From the NCBI GenBank assembly GCA_021186555.1, contig JAJKFL010000042.1, forward strand, positions 18,018,521-18,082,520: DNA of 64,000 nt. The letters run 5' to 3'. Origin of the DNA: Reticulitermes speratus. Taxonomy: Eukaryota > Arthropoda > Insecta > Blattodea > Rhinotermitidae. The position numbers and the translations under genes were made by a program. The number at the start of each line of letters is the position of its first letter. Within the stretch, counting starts at the first letter, position 1. This document shows positions 45,335 to 57,313 of this stretch, one piece after another. The notes under the pieces are model-generated. The model worked only from the letters and a program-made list of their open reading frames with translations. It did no database searches and was not told where the DNA came from.

Positions 45335-45478
45335 GGGGGAGAACCCAAGTACTGAGAGAAAAACCTCTTTCAGTACCACTTAGTCCATGACAATCCCACA
45401 TGGACTGACCTGAGAATGAACCCGGATCTACGCGGTTAGAGGCCGGCGAGTAACTGCCTGAACCATTGCACGGTCGGC
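45335..45478 (-). mobile_element. SINE family 3, minus orientation
   Basis: The minus strand begins near CCGACCGTGCAATGGTTCAG, has CGCCGGCCTCTAACCGCGTA and a diverged B box (GGTTCATTCTCAGG), then GTCCATGTGGGATTGTCATG. The order matches 5885-6010. Confidence 0.7.
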
Positions 45479-45754
45479 ATCCCTTCTGACCTGCATTCGG
45501 AAGGCGTCCATTTCGAATACAGGCAAAGGTACAGATTCTCCTGACTTACGCTGTTTCCGGTTTTTCTCAGTCCCTCCAGATAAATGTCACGATAGAATCT
45601 TAAAGTAGGCCACGCCCACTTCCACTTCCTGTCCAATTCCTTCTTCATTATCGTAAATATTTCGACGCTACAACTCTTGAGTTACATAAAGTTCCTGAGT
45701 TACTGACAATGTCGTTACATAAAGCTTAAGTAAATTCATTTTTTCGTGCGTGCG

Positions 45755-45960
45755 CAGGGTCGCAAAAAACGCCTATTAACTTCGTCACGTTCGTCCGTCC
45801 GTCTGTCCGCATGTATTAGCGCGGCTTCCACTGGACGGATTTCCCTGGAATCTAATATTGGGGATTTTTATGAAAATCTGTCGAGAAAATCCAATTTTGT
45901 TTTAGAATCGGGTAAAATTATGTCACTTTGCGTGAAGACGTGCATATTCTTATAATTAAT
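45755..45960 (+). repeat. Family V repeat fragment
   Basis: GTCGCAAAAAACGCCTATTA, a run of GTCCGTCCGTCTGTCCGC, then GGCTTCCACTGGACGGATTT and GAAAATCTGTCGAGAAAATC follow copy 1 at 1910-2060 in order. A fainter trace lies at 46790-46880. Confidence 0.6.
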
Positions 45961-46341
45961 ATATTATCCAAATTACCCACTTAATAAAATACGTTCCAAA
46001 GTAAGTATAAACTCCTACATGTTTCTTTCTGCACCGAGGTGCCGAAATATGTGGAAGTTTATACTTACTTTTCAAGTGCATTATTTGGTTAATGTATTAA
46101 TTATGGTGTTGGGGTGTTCGGATAGAGGAAGGGGTGTAAATATTATGCGGACGCGCCACAATGTTATGTTATACGTACAGTGTCTATCATGCATACTGTT
46201 CAGGTATATGGACAATGTATTGTTTTAGCATGATGAAAACTGTTACGTTGGACAGGTAAACGTTAATATTTCCCCATTCCTAAACGCCCCCTGTCACAAC
46301 ATGTTCTCACATACGATGTATTTACGTAAACTCTATGAACA

Positions 46342-46672
46342 TCGTGATCCGGGTAGCTTAGTTGATATAGGCCTACTGACTATACCACAGCTGGAAATTC
46401 GGGAATAATTTTTTAGATTTACGGCCAAGGGACGAGATTTCTGCCTATTGGCCAGTGTGGTGGGAGCGGTTCTGTGGTCCAGCCAGCGTGTTGTGCAGTG
46501 GGCAAGGGGGACTTTTCCTTCGGTGGTGCCGGGTGGTGCGACTAACAGTTCGCCTGCATTTGGTTCAATGCTTATATAAGCTAAACATGTTAACTCCACT
46601 TCCCTATGCGTTACTTTTGGCGTAACGCTTAATGAATCAGCCACACGTCACCCTCACCTTTACCCTCAGGAT
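46342..46672 (+). mobile_element. tRNA-like SINE, family 5
   Basis: It begins GATCCGGGTAGCTTAGTTGA, an A-box-like start, and ends CCCTCACCTTTACCCTCA, a pyrimidine tail like SINE families 1 and 2. The B box is not clear. The minus-strand open frame of 103 codons across it (46644-46333) is therefore repeat-derived rather than a gene. Confidence 0.45.
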
Positions 46673-46880
46673 CCTTCCTAAGCTTAATTTGGTATTACTT
46701 GACGTGAACTCGAAATAATTTCCAATTTTAACTAATTGTTATGAATTCTTGTCATGTAGTGAACCTACATATGAGAGTCGATATATTCCCGCCTATTAGC
46801 CTCATCTTTAATGTGTGGAATTACTAAATGGATTTCGATTAAATTTGGTATTTAGAGGCTATACCAACTGCTGTCAGACG

Positions 46881-47558
46881 AATTTCAATTCGTGTCAGTG
46901 TAATGTAATCCAAAATTTGATTCCTTCAAGTATGACTGATCTTACAAAACTGGTATGTAGTGTAAAATTTAGATCTCATTTATACCGAAAACTTTATATT
47001 ACATATTTTTGATCTGCTAATACTTACAGAACTAGGGAAATAATTAAATTTCCCCTTGCAATTAAATGTCATTACTTTGCAACATTCTATCGGCAGTTGA
47101 AGTACACAAAATCGTAATGAACTCATTTGCCACGTAAGTGTGACGTGTTAGTGGACGTGGTCACGTTGTGGTGCACCGCTCTATTCTCTACAATATTTCT
47201 TCAAAATGATGACGAATTTCGAAGACCATTATGACATAAGTTTGTTTAGGCCCTGGACGTGTTACGTGTTACAGACATGAAGTACCTGTTAATTCTTCAC
47301 GATTGCATAATAGACCGCAGCAGAACAATACCTTAGCTGTGACTTGTGGATTTCACTTTTCACATGTACTTATTTTTTTAGTGTATAGGTGGGGGGGGGG
47401 GACGTTGTGTTCAAGATGGGTTATAAAGATAAACACGGGTCAGTGAGTGTTGCATGGTTTATTTAATGACGCTGTCGGTAGCTCAGACCAACTTATATAG
47501 TTCCGACTGTTAGGATGATTAGTGACGAACAGGAATGGATGTGGAAGGAGGAGGTCGC
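46881..47558. other. Intronic stretch, nothing recognised
   Basis: Only a G run at 47391-47401 stands out. Confidence 0.4.
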
Positions 47559-47710
47559 GGCTTAATTTGAGGCACTGCCCAGGTATATGGCTTAATTTGA
47601 AGTACTATCTCTGTACGAGGCTTAATTTGAGGTACTGTCCCGGCATTTGGCTTAATTTATGGTACATTCCCGATGCTTGGTTTAGTTTGATGTAGTATTC
47701 CGGTATGTGC
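47559..47710. repeat. Tandem array, exact 30-bp period
   Basis: CTTAATTTGA begins at 47561, 47591, 47621 and 47651, with a variant TTTAGTTTGA at 47681. Each is followed by GGYACTGTCCCGG-like text. The period stays at 30 bp although individual units have diverged. Confidence 0.9.
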
Positions 47711-48925
47711 ACGGAGGGCCTGAGGAAAAGCACACAACCACAGTCAACATTGCTGATGGACATAGGAACAATAAAAGTTTCCTCTAAATAGTGCTTAGTT
47801 TTACTAAATGTACTAACAGGTTTTAAAATCTGTAAGGTGTTGTATTTCTGACAACACGGTGTTAAAGCGACTGCTTTTAATGTCTACTTCAGTGGGATCT
47901 TGAGAAATCTCGGCTAATCACACGACTTGACATAACTGCTGTTTGCTATCCCTTAGCGTTTCCGACTTCGGTGACCGCTTGTGGCATCGTGTAAACTTGC
48001 ATAGTCACTTAGCACGGTATGGTTTCTGAGTTTGTCGGGGGATTTTATATGGTGAGTTATCTGGCCTGATCCAATTACTGAAGCTTCTGAAAGAAATCTT
48101 CAACATTCAACTGGAGCAAAATAATTTGACTCGTTTAGAAGGATGTGCTGTCTCTGTTAGTTGACAGATCACTCTTACGGACTCGTAAGATAGTTCACTG
48201 CAATAATGTTCGCGGAATTACAAATGCACGGCTGTTTAAATTTCTCTGTCTGTCGCCCACTTTTGGCTAAGAGCTTCTAAAGATGCATGGTTGACTCTCA
48301 AATGGAAAATTATAAAGGTAACATGAGTTGTTTACCAAGAAAGCAACCCACTAACAAACCACTGTCCTATCGACAATTCGACATACTTATGGATCGATCT
48401 ACCAATCGACTCACCATCCGACGTACCTTTCTATCTACTGAGTACAGTTTTGAATATCTGCAACTGTACTTCTTAAGCGATTTGTTTGGCAATATCCAAG
48501 ATTTAGGATAAATTTTGAAACCTGCACAACGTTCTGTTGGAAGGTTCACGAGAAGAAGTTTGCTTTGGCAGTAACGGTATAATTTGCAGCTCAAGGAAGG
48601 CAGTTGCCAGAAACATTGAACGGTTTTGATCGTCAAATGTCAGTTCTTTCAAGAAATAGAAAGAGGACGAAACGTTTGTTTATTTTGTGTTGTTGCTTTT
48701 CTTGAGACGAAATCGATAGTGGAATTTCATCTACAGTTTCAGCGTTACGTACGACAATTAAAGTAAATACATAACATTTTGTATATAAACACCTAACCCG
48801 TGAATAATCAAAACATCGAGTGCGTCACATTAAAATCTTCTTACTGATTTGTAATTTTAATTCATTGATCTTTTAATTTATTGTGTTTTTATTTAACTAC
48901 ATTTTGAATTCCATACATTTGCACT
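47711..48925. other. Intronic stretch, nothing recognised
   Basis: No exon, RNA gene or repeat family could be supported. Confidence 0.45.
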
Positions 48926-49985
48926 GTGTAATATGCAGATGACCATGTGTCATTGTGTAAGGAAGAAACGGTGCTACAGGGGAGGTTGATAGACTAATTG
49001 AAGATGAAGACGCTATGGAATGGAAAATAATGTGGAAAAAACTAAGGTAATGAGAATCTCAAGGCAACCATCCCAAATCAGATTATGATAGATCAAAAAC
49101 AACAGGAGAATGTGGAATATTTCAACTACTTTGGTAGCATCATAACAAATGATGCAAGGTGTACATGTGAAATTAGATCCTGGATTGCCATAACAAAAGC
49201 AACATTCAACAAGAAGGGGAATCTTTTCGCCAGAAAATTGGACTTAAATTTAAGGAAGCATAGATTTGTATGGTGCTGAAACTTGGACACTTCGGAACGT
49301 AGATCAGAAATACCTGGGAAGTTTTGAAATGTGGTGCTGAAGAAGGATGGATAAAATAAGTTGGACCGATCGTGTGAAAAATGACGAAGTATTACATAGA
49401 GTCAAGGAAGAAAGGAACATTATACATATAATAAAGGGAAGGAAGACTAACTGGATTGGTCACATCTTTCGTAGAAACTGCCTTCTAAAACATATTATTA
49501 AAGGAAAGATAGATGGAAGGATAGAAGTGACAGGAAGACGAGGAAGAAGACGTAAGCAGCTGCTGGACGACTTAAGGAAAGGAAAATATACTAGAAATTG
49601 AAGTGGACCGGGATAGCGTAGTCGGTATAGCGACTGGATACGAGCTGGACGGTCCGGGGATCAAATCCCTGTGGGGGCGAGATTTTCAGTACCCGTCCAG
49701 ACCGGCCCTGGGGCCTACCCAGCCTCCTGTAAAATTGGTACCGGCTCATTCTCGGGGGTAAAGCGGCAGGGTCGTGGTGTTGACCATCCACCCCCATCTA
49801 GCGCCGAGGTTAAAGAAAGAGTAGAGCTATACCTCTACTCCCCTTCTGGGCCTTCATGGCCTGTTCTAGGGTGAACTTTACGTTACTTTTACTGGAAATT
49901 GAAAGAGGCAATACTAGATTGCATTCTCGTGGAGAACTCGCGTTGGAAGGGCCTATGGACTTGTAGTAAAGCAGACAACGTGACG
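48926..49985 (+). pseudogene. RTE-like LINE fragment split by a SINE
   Basis: The fragment begins at the reverse-transcriptase catalytic motif, YADDHVSLCKEETV (YADD codons 48932-48943), then, through several frames, EKTKVMRISRQ-like text, VEYFNYFGSIITNDARCTCE at 49100-49170, and TNWIGHIFRRNCLLKHIIKG at 49450-49510. A family 2 SINE interrupts it at 49603-49890. The LINE resumes with ACTGGAAATTGAAAGAGGCA to about 49985. Frameshifts and stops throughout show that it is inactive. Confidence 0.85.
49590..49903 (+). mobile_element. SINE family 2 nested in LINE
   Basis: The element occupies 49603-49890. The head GGACCGGGATAGCGTAGTCG and a mutated B box (GGGGATCAAATCCCTG) are followed by the whole body to GGGTGAACTTTACGTTACTT. 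The 13-bp repeat ACTAGAAATTGAA / ACTGGAAATTGAA (49590-49602 and 49891-49903) is the target duplication, with one mismatch. Confidence 0.88.
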
Positions 49986-50097
49986 ATGATGTATTTGAAC
50001 ACTATGACTGACGCAGTTAGTATTACAGTTGTTAAAAAGCAGACAGAAACGTTGTCACGTGGTTCTCCAAGACCGTTTGAAATTTTAAAGTTATGCA

Positions 50098-50335
50098 GGT
50101 CCGCGGTTTGAATCCCGGTTGGGGCGAGATTTTCCGTACCCTTCCACACCGTCCCTGATGCCCACCCAACCTCCTGTAAAATGGGTACAGACTTCCTTTC
50201 CCGGGGTTAAGGCGGCCGGGGCGAGGCATTGACCATCCACTCCCTTCTAGAGCCGAGGTTGTGTGTGGGTAGACCTATATCTCTACCTCCCCTCTGTGCC
50301 TTAATGACATATTTTAGGGTGACCTTTACCTTTTT
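50098..50335 (+). mobile_element. SINE family 2, 5'-truncated
   Basis: It starts at the B box (GGTTTGAATCCCGG) and runs through GAGATTTTCCGTACCC, TTTCCCGGGGTTAAGGCGGC and GAGCCGAGGTTG to GGGTGACCTTTACC. Confidence 0.82.
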
Positions 50336-52116
50336 GAACTTATCCGGGAATAGAAAGTTTTGGACCACGGCACCATAATGCATGTCTTCCTGCATTCGGA
50401 GGATACTGAATGAAGGCAGCACACAGCTTGCATTTGTGTTATATTTTCTTCTGTGCACAGTCCACCTTCGTTTGACCTGTTTCACTTTCACCAGTTGTAG
50501 TGAATGGAATTAAATGGCCTTTTGCTTGACACAGTTATTATTAGGTCCCTCTCCGTCATATCTCGTACTTAACCACTGTTGCAGTTGTGTGATGATAGTG
50601 CTGCTCTGATAATTTGCAACTATTTAGTCGTAGTGGGAGGAAACTGGAGAAAGCTTCAGAACGAAGGCGGTGAACATTATTTTCAAGTTTCATCTTTAAT
50701 CCGCAATCAATTAATGTGAAGTAATTCCATCGAGCTAGCACGCCACATATGTAAAGGGTGTGGTGGATACAAATGAAGACTTAGCAGTAAGGCATATTAA
50801 AATTTGTGTTTATGTAAATTTGCTTGCTTTCAGACCACGTGTATTATGTTTTCGTAGGTCGGTCTTAAAATACCTTGTGAGAATGGGGTGTTCAAGGAAG
50901 TAACAGTAGGATGTGACACCATGTAATTTGAAAATCCATGGCTTGAAAGTTTTGAGTAACCTACTTATATTATAACATAGTATGAACTCTGTGACTAAAA
51001 GTGTCTACTATTGTGTGTTTAGATTTTTTACTAATTTGGAGATAAAACTTTCAGAAACTCTAAAATATGCACGACAGAACAGCGAAGGCTCTGCAGACAC
51101 ATTGTAACTTTATTCTTTCCAACTCTGTTTCATACATATCCGTATTAAAAGCAGAAGTTCCAAGATATTCGCATTCAGCTTGTGTGCTACCGTTGTACAT
51201 ATGGCAATATACAGGAACAAAAACTTTAAAGGATGTACAATACTCAAATTGAGGAACTAAAATATATCTTTATTTAATTAAAATGATAGAGCGAGGATTT
51301 CAGTTGTATCTAGAAGCCTGTCCACAATGCTGACACAACACCATAACAGATGTGGCTGGTTTACAGAGACCTATTGACATAAATATGAGATAAATCTCTT
51401 TAACATCGCTTGGTATTCTTGATGTGTTACACGACAGGAAGTAGGTCGAAAACTAAGAGCAAATGGAAAAGAAGGTTACGTTTGTATTTATATGACTATG
51501 ATGTAAATTTTTTAATGGAAGGAGAACATTGCAGTTAGGCAATTTGCTGCAAGTCTGTTATAAAGACCGTACAGCTACAGAAGCCAGGATTTGATTTTTT
51601 TGTCAGCTTCAGTTACCTCTTGATTCACATTGACATAAATACGATACAGTAACTTCTCTTTGGTCACTTCAGCTGATTTTCAGATGAAACGTTATCTGTG
51701 GCTATGGTAAAGGGAACAGCGAAATGTATCAATGTACCGTGAAGAAATTGCCTGTTCCAGTTGACGTGGCGAATTTGACTTAGCTTCCTATTTTGTTAGG
51801 TTAAGAGCCAAGACGTGATGAAGAAGTAAAACGTGAAGTGAAGCAGAAGAGACATTGACTGAGAGAATGATTGAAAAGAATATAGAGGGGAAGGGGTCGT
51901 GGCCTAATTTAAGATATTTACTTCGAGAGTGACCTAAGGAAACCACAAATCTTCACTGGTCCTAGCAGACCTTGAATACACCCGAGATCTTCATTCTATG
52001 AAGTTCGAATGCTAGACTCGGGTGAGGCATTTGGTTCTCACTTCCTAAATAGGCTCACGCTCTTGCGTGTTACCGTGATGCACTTTCACGAATTACCAAG
52101 TGAGACATACTTGTTG
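50336..52116. other. Intronic stretch, nothing recognised
   Basis: No exon, RNA gene or repeat family could be supported. Confidence 0.45.
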
Positions 52117-52657
52117 CTCTATGGCAGTGATATTCAACCTTTTTGTTCGCGTACCCCCAGATATAAATTTTCTTCAACTTTGTACCCCCAAAGTTGTTGG
52201 TGCATAATTCAAGTTATACATAGTCTATAATCTACATGTAAAATAAGTTAAATAAATTACATCCAAAATAATGTATTAAATAATAAGTTTTAAATGAGAA
52301 AAAGGAGAGTCAAGCTATTAAATAACAAATATATTATTGCCTATTATATAAAAATTAATAAAGGAACAAAGGTAATTTATCAAAGCAAAATTATATGCAC
52401 TATGTGGAATAAAATGAAACTAGCCGCCAAGATAAGAATCGCATAAAGGAGAGAGGGAGAAAAAAAATGGCGCTCCCAAATCGCATGTCCTTATGTCCGG
52501 GTCTTTTATGGCTAACCCTAAATCTGGCCCTGATTATTCAGTGTTTATCATGAAATAATACATTTATTTTTTTTTTTTAATTTTACGTACCCCCTAAGAT
52601 GTCTTCGCATACCCCCGGGGGTATGCGTACCCCAGGTTGAATACTACTGCTCTATGG
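52117..52657. mobile_element. hAT-type MITE with 8-bp target duplication
   Basis: The element is 52125-52649 (525 bp). The left end CAGTGATATTCAACC and the inverse complement of the right end (CAGTAGTATTCAACC) match at 13 of 15 positions. GCGTACCCCC motifs sit inside both ends. CTCTATGG occurs at 52117-52124 and 52650-52657. There is no transposase, so it depends on an autonomous hAT element elsewhere. Confidence 0.9.
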
Positions 52658-53522
52658 TATTTAACCCTTCAAAGCATAGTTGGTAGTGTTTCACGTGTTT
52701 TAATATGAAGGCCCTCTTCATTCTGCCCACAGACTGTGGCCCGTTTGTGTGTTTTATGCGATTATGAGACTAGACGAGATTTATTTCCCTAAACAGATGA
52801 ACCAGTTGGGTACTGTGCATCGTCTGTTAAGTATTGAAATTTAAGATAAAGCGTCGCTGGATTTCATGTTTGGAATCGGTAAAGAAAGTTGAAATCTTTT
52901 TATTTACCGAATTTTATAGACAGATTTTTTCCCGAAAAAGTCACCAAAAATCACTTAAAAAAGTCACCAAAAATCACGTTGCGTCTCGATACCGGATGAT
53001 GAATTGTTGCATACGTAGGCTGTTGAATTCGCAAAAACATCTTATTAATTTTAAGATGCGTCTTATCACTAGTAGCTTCTTATGAGGCGGGAAATAACGA
53101 TATATGCCTTCTATGTCTTCCTGTCCTGCTTTATAGTCTGGAGGTATAGATTTCAGATGTCAGTCATAAAGTCGACTATTTGACTAAGAATTTTTGTAGC
53201 TGTCGTCATTCTTGCCAGACAAAGGCTGGTACAACGCCATAAAATACACTACAACCTTTCGACTCACTGATCACAAGTTATCCTACCTCACGTCGATACG
53301 TGATGTAGGTAAGTGTTGAAATTATGTCATTAAACATATTAAAAATAATTTGTGTTTTTTGGCTACTCATGATTTTTGTCAAAATTAGCCATCAGTAGGC
53401 CTATGTTACATTCTTACTCTACCCTCGTGTATACATATTTATATAAGAGGGTGGTCATTACTTTTATCATCTTAAATATTATAAGTGGTTCGTTCCAGTA
53501 ACGTGCATAGGTTTTCCACATG
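52658..53522. other. Intronic stretch, nothing recognised
   Basis: A short direct repeat of AAAAGTCACCAAAAATCACT lies near 52936-52980. Nothing else stands out. Confidence 0.4.
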
Positions 53523-53831
53523 TTATATCAATAAATAAAGGTAAAGCTATCCCTATACAGGCTCTTAGTGCGCCAGGAAGTTGAGGCTCCCAGAATTTCT
53601 AGACAGTCGGTACACGAAGGTGGTAGGGTTGTGAGCCCTAGGCACGGGCGGTAACCCCGATACTCATTTCTGTTAGAGGCTGAGTCGACCCCAAGGCTAT
53701 AGTGCGGCAGGAAGGACGAAGTCAATAAAAAATCCCAATGACCCCATTGGGAATCGAACCCGCGACCTTCCGGCTTGTAGTGCAGTGCCTCAACCAACTG
53801 CGCCACCGTATATACCTTATACCAATAAATA
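53523..53831 (-). mobile_element. SINE family 1, minus orientation, with target duplication
   Basis: The element spans 53538-53816. The minus-strand head is ACGGTGGCGCAGTTGGTTGA with B box GGGTTCGATTCCCAATGG, and the tail is ATAGCTTTACC. The 15-bp repeat TTATATCAATAAATA / TTATACCAATAAATA lies at 53523-53537 and 53817-53831. Confidence 0.9.
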
Positions 53832-54734
53832 TATCATTCAAAATATGAGTTGTGCTTGGCGGATACATTTATTGGCTTATCAACGCTTTCTTATTTTTCA
53901 CCCCTCAGTCCTGTATCCGTTTATTGCAGATACAAATTTGCTGTTGTGGATTTTGAGAAGATGGTTGCAACTTTATATTAAGTTAGGGGCTCCACTGGGC
54001 CGTAACGGGCCAAAAGTAAATTCGGCCTGCATCGTGGAGATGAAATAATCAGTACCAAATTGCACCTAAATCCTAAAGCGATTCCTAAGATTAAACGGAT
54101 ATACGAAACGAAATTTTGTCATCTGCGACGACTTTGGTTAGTGCTTGAGGAATGCGTATTCTGTACGTAAGCTTTTAAAACGAGGAAAGACATAAGACAA
54201 GCTGAAACTAAGGAAAGTCAAGATAACACAGTAACCTACTTCGCCCGCACTTCATCATCTATGCCACAGCTACGTCATCCCCCCCCCCCCCCCCGTATAT
54301 TTGAAAACATCACCCACCGTGTTTGTTTAACCATAACCATAAGCTCTTAGTAATGTAAATAACTTCTTATTTGGTTTAAGTGATGTTGCTTCAAACGTAC
54401 ATATGTGTTCTAGTCGTCTTAAATGGGCCCCTTATGACCATCCTATATCGCTGCTTCGAATTACGGAAAACTGCTTCGAGGCGTGAACAGTAGCTGCAAA
54501 CCGCTTTGCTAAGCAGCTGCGGACAGCTAAGAAGGATGTTCCTGCACTTTGGGAATTGACGTGTATTACGAGGTGTTCAAAAAGGATGTCAGGGAGACAG
54601 GCTGATGGTCAAAACTGGCTAGGGAGGGAGTCCAGGGACGAAATTAGGGAACGAAGTTGAATGGTGGACTTCTAATTCCTGAGGCACAATAGTATGTCCG
54701 AACGTACTTGGCCAATAGCCACTTAAAAGGGTAA
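53832..54734. other. Intronic stretch, nothing recognised
   Basis: Contains a poly-C run near 54280-54294. No gene or repeat family was recognised. Confidence 0.4.
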
Positions 54735-54895
54735 ATTTGTCCCTGTCTATGCCATGAAGGCATGTAAAGGGAATAGCGACGATTGAGGGGGGTGAATGGT
54801 CAACTTCACGCCTTGACCGCTTTACCCCCGGGAAGGAATCTCGGTTTTCGTCGAATAAAAGGCTGAGTGGAGCCCAGACTCGGTCTGGATCTTAT
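54735..54895 (-). mobile_element. SINE family 2, 3' part, minus orientation
   Basis: The minus strand shows CCAGACCGAGTCTGGGCTCC, ACTCAGCCTTTTATTCGACG, TTCCCGGGGGTAAAGCGGTC and CATGCCTTCATGGCATAGAC, in the order of the family 2 body. The head is missing. Confidence 0.65.
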
Positions 54896-55135
54896 GAATA
54901 GCTACGTCGTGCATAGCGAAATGACAATCGACGCTTGAGCAGAAACTGACGGCGTCAACGATTACGCAGACAGTAACGCCGACGCATCGGCACAAACAGA
55001 TGCGTCTGTGACGTTAGAAAACTGAGAAACGAAGCCCAAATTAAACGAAGTATGACACTGTCATCATGTAACATTACGGAAGGTGGTGCAGAGGAACATA
55101 ACGCAAAGCTCAAGTGCTTGAGAGAATACAAAAGT

Positions 55136-55570
55136 GTACACACAGTCTTCTTTATGGCTCAACAGCCCCTTTTCGGGTGCCTAGGCCTCCTCATTTCGAG
55201 GTTTCATAGTCACACACATTTGAGACACACCACAGTCGGTAAGACTCCTCTGGACGAGGGACCAGCTCGACGCAGAGACCTCTACCTGACAACACACAAC
55301 ACTCACAACAGACAGACATCCATGCCCACGGTGGGATTTTTTTTTTTTTTTTTTTTTATTAATTCCTGGGTTTTCCCCTTTGATCCATTTGTACCGTTGA
55401 AGTCCTTTTTGTCCTGCATGTCACCTTATGTTTCATGCTATCGTCCATATATCTAACACAACACAAACATCCATGCCCCCGGTGGGATTCGAACCCACGA
55501 TCCTAGTAAGCGAGCGGCCGAAGACCCACGCCTTAGACCGCGCGGCCACTGGGATCGGCGTACACACAGT
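55136..55570 (-). mobile_element. Chimeric or interrupted SINE family 4
   Basis: The outer 11-bp repeat GTACACACAGT at 55136-55146 and 55560-55570 brackets the whole unit. The right part (55454-55559) is the tRNA-Leu-like head on the minus strand; the left part (55147-55336) is the SINE body and tail. Between them sits a T run (55337-55357) and about 95 bp of unrelated sequence. About 23 bp of SINE sequence (ACATCCATGCCC to GGTGGGATT) is present on both sides with one mismatch. Confidence 0.78.
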
Positions 55571-55926
55571 TATGCCTATTAATGATATTGTGTCCTGGCA
55601 GCGATGGTACTGGCACCGAAGCTTCGCATTTGATGAACGACTTCGCGGTTAGATTTCAGAACATGTTACAGACATCAGATACATGTACCTGTGGAACATA
55701 AAATTGAATCGACGTCCAAGGTAACGATGGTGTATATTACGTGAAAAATATCGCGGGCCTACTGTTACATGGGCATACTTCTGTGACATCCACAAGGTCA
55801 CTCGAAATTAAGTTACCATTAGAAGAAGCTTCATGTTGTGTTTTCTCCCTGTATTGTGTTTAAAAAAGTCTTTCTGCTATTTTGGGGCAGCATTGAATTC
55901 TCTTATTGTGATCTTATTCTTTGCAG

Positions 55927-56044
55927 GCCGACGCACAATCCTTAAGGCAGTGAGCGGCAAATTCCGAGCCGGGGAGCTGACAGCAATCCTTGGCCCTTCT
56001 GGAGCCGGAAAATCCACTCTTATGAACATCCTTGCAGGTTACGT
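55927..56044 (+). CDS. ABCG1-like: ABCG1/4-like transporter, exon 2 (Walker A)
   Basis: Residues 115-153 and part of 154. The exon reads [20 protein letters not shown], then [24 protein letters not shown] (about 137-145) is the P-loop that binds ATP phosphates, and the following LMNILAGY is typical of ABCG1/ABCG4. The acceptor CTTTGCAG ends at 55926 and the donor GTAAGT begins at 56045. The exon enters in phase 1 and leaves in phase 2. Its length (118 bp) fits a short internal exon. Confidence 0.95.
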
Positions 56045-57313
56045 GTAAGTATCGGAAGAGGTGGATGAACCAGATGCATCAGCCGACGGCTGAAATTTCC
56101 CTGTCCACCGGCGTAACTCCGGTTCACTACAGACGTTACAGCGTTGATAACCGGTTTACTGCAACATTTTGAATTTAGATTAATTTCCATAAATATAATA
56201 ATAAGGGATTTTCAAATCATGACGCTGCGAATATGCTTCTGAAAGTGGGCCGGCCTAGACCAGTTCAGTGCTTACGGCGGGCTTACGCAGCTTCATATAA
56301 TGAAAACCATATGGTTCGCTAAGTATGATCTCAGTACACTTAACCAAATATTCTGGTGATTAGTTCAAGTAGGAGTTTGCCGGGCAAATGACACGCATGA
56401 AAGAAAAGAGGAATGCATAGAGGATTTTGTTTGGGAAACCTGAAGGAAAGTGACCGCTTGGAAGACCTGGGCTTAGATGGGATGATATTATTAATCTGAA
56501 TTTTAAACAAATAGAGTGGGAGGGCGCGGACTAGATTATGGGTTCAGGATGAGGAAAAGTGGAGGACTTATTGTGAACACGGTAATGAACCTTCGGTTTC
56601 CATGAAGTGTGGGAAATTTTGTGATTAGTTGAGGAACAGTATTAGCTTTTCAAGAAGGACTGTGCTCCAGCGAGTTAGTTAGGTAGTTAGTGAGCAGCAG
56701 TGTGATCTATGAACCATTTATTCTGCTCATATTTCTTCAGATATTTCAGTATGAAATAAAGCGAAAGCCTTTTCATTGAGGATATTAGGTCACAGATGGG
56801 AATGACTATGCCAAGAGTTTGCTTTGCCGTTAGAACATTCTAAAAATCAACAAAGCGTGACTGTTTATATTGTTCAGTGGTGACAAACTGTGAAGTAACT
56901 TACCTTTGTGTCACACACTCAAGGTAACGTGTGTCCACGTAACGTCAACATAAGTCTCTAAACAGAATTAGAAAATGAAGACACAAACAGTACATTGGTG
57001 TACGGGCTCATGTTTGTTATGACTCAGAGCTGTGAGAAATAAGTGTCGTAAAGGATATGAAATATGTTAACCTGCTTTTTTGAATTCAAGGAAATGTTAC
57101 CAATGGTCAGGCCAGTAAAGACTCCACACTTCGGGACTGAGATCTGTGGCTCTGTGTCCTATTTATTTCTCCAGCTTCCAGGGTCGCAAAACTGAGTTCC
57201 GAAAAATATGACATGAATTACTAAACGGATTTGATATTAGACTGTTGCTGGTACAGTCGGCAGTGACAATTCATAAATGTGGTCCTCTCTTTTTTTATTT
57301 TGCAGAATCTGAA

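Larger units (their letters stand above)
14772..55926 (+). other. First coding intron of the ABCG1/4-like gene, about 41 kb
   Basis: It runs from GTAAGA at 14772 to a pyrimidine-rich acceptor (CTTATTCTTTGCAG) ending at 55926. Phase 1 at both ends keeps the frame. It holds most of the mobile elements in this window. I saw no additional coding exon inside it, although a small alternative exon cannot be excluded. Confidence 0.85.

Noticed and set aside
46333..46644. 103-residue minus-strand gene
   Set aside because: It coincides with a SINE-like unit that has a tRNA-like start and a CTTTACC tail, so the frame is repeat-derived.
55337..55447. A named LINE or SINE family for the insert in the chimeric SINE
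   Set aside because: The T run suggests a retroposon tail, but the remaining 95 bp match nothing else in the window.
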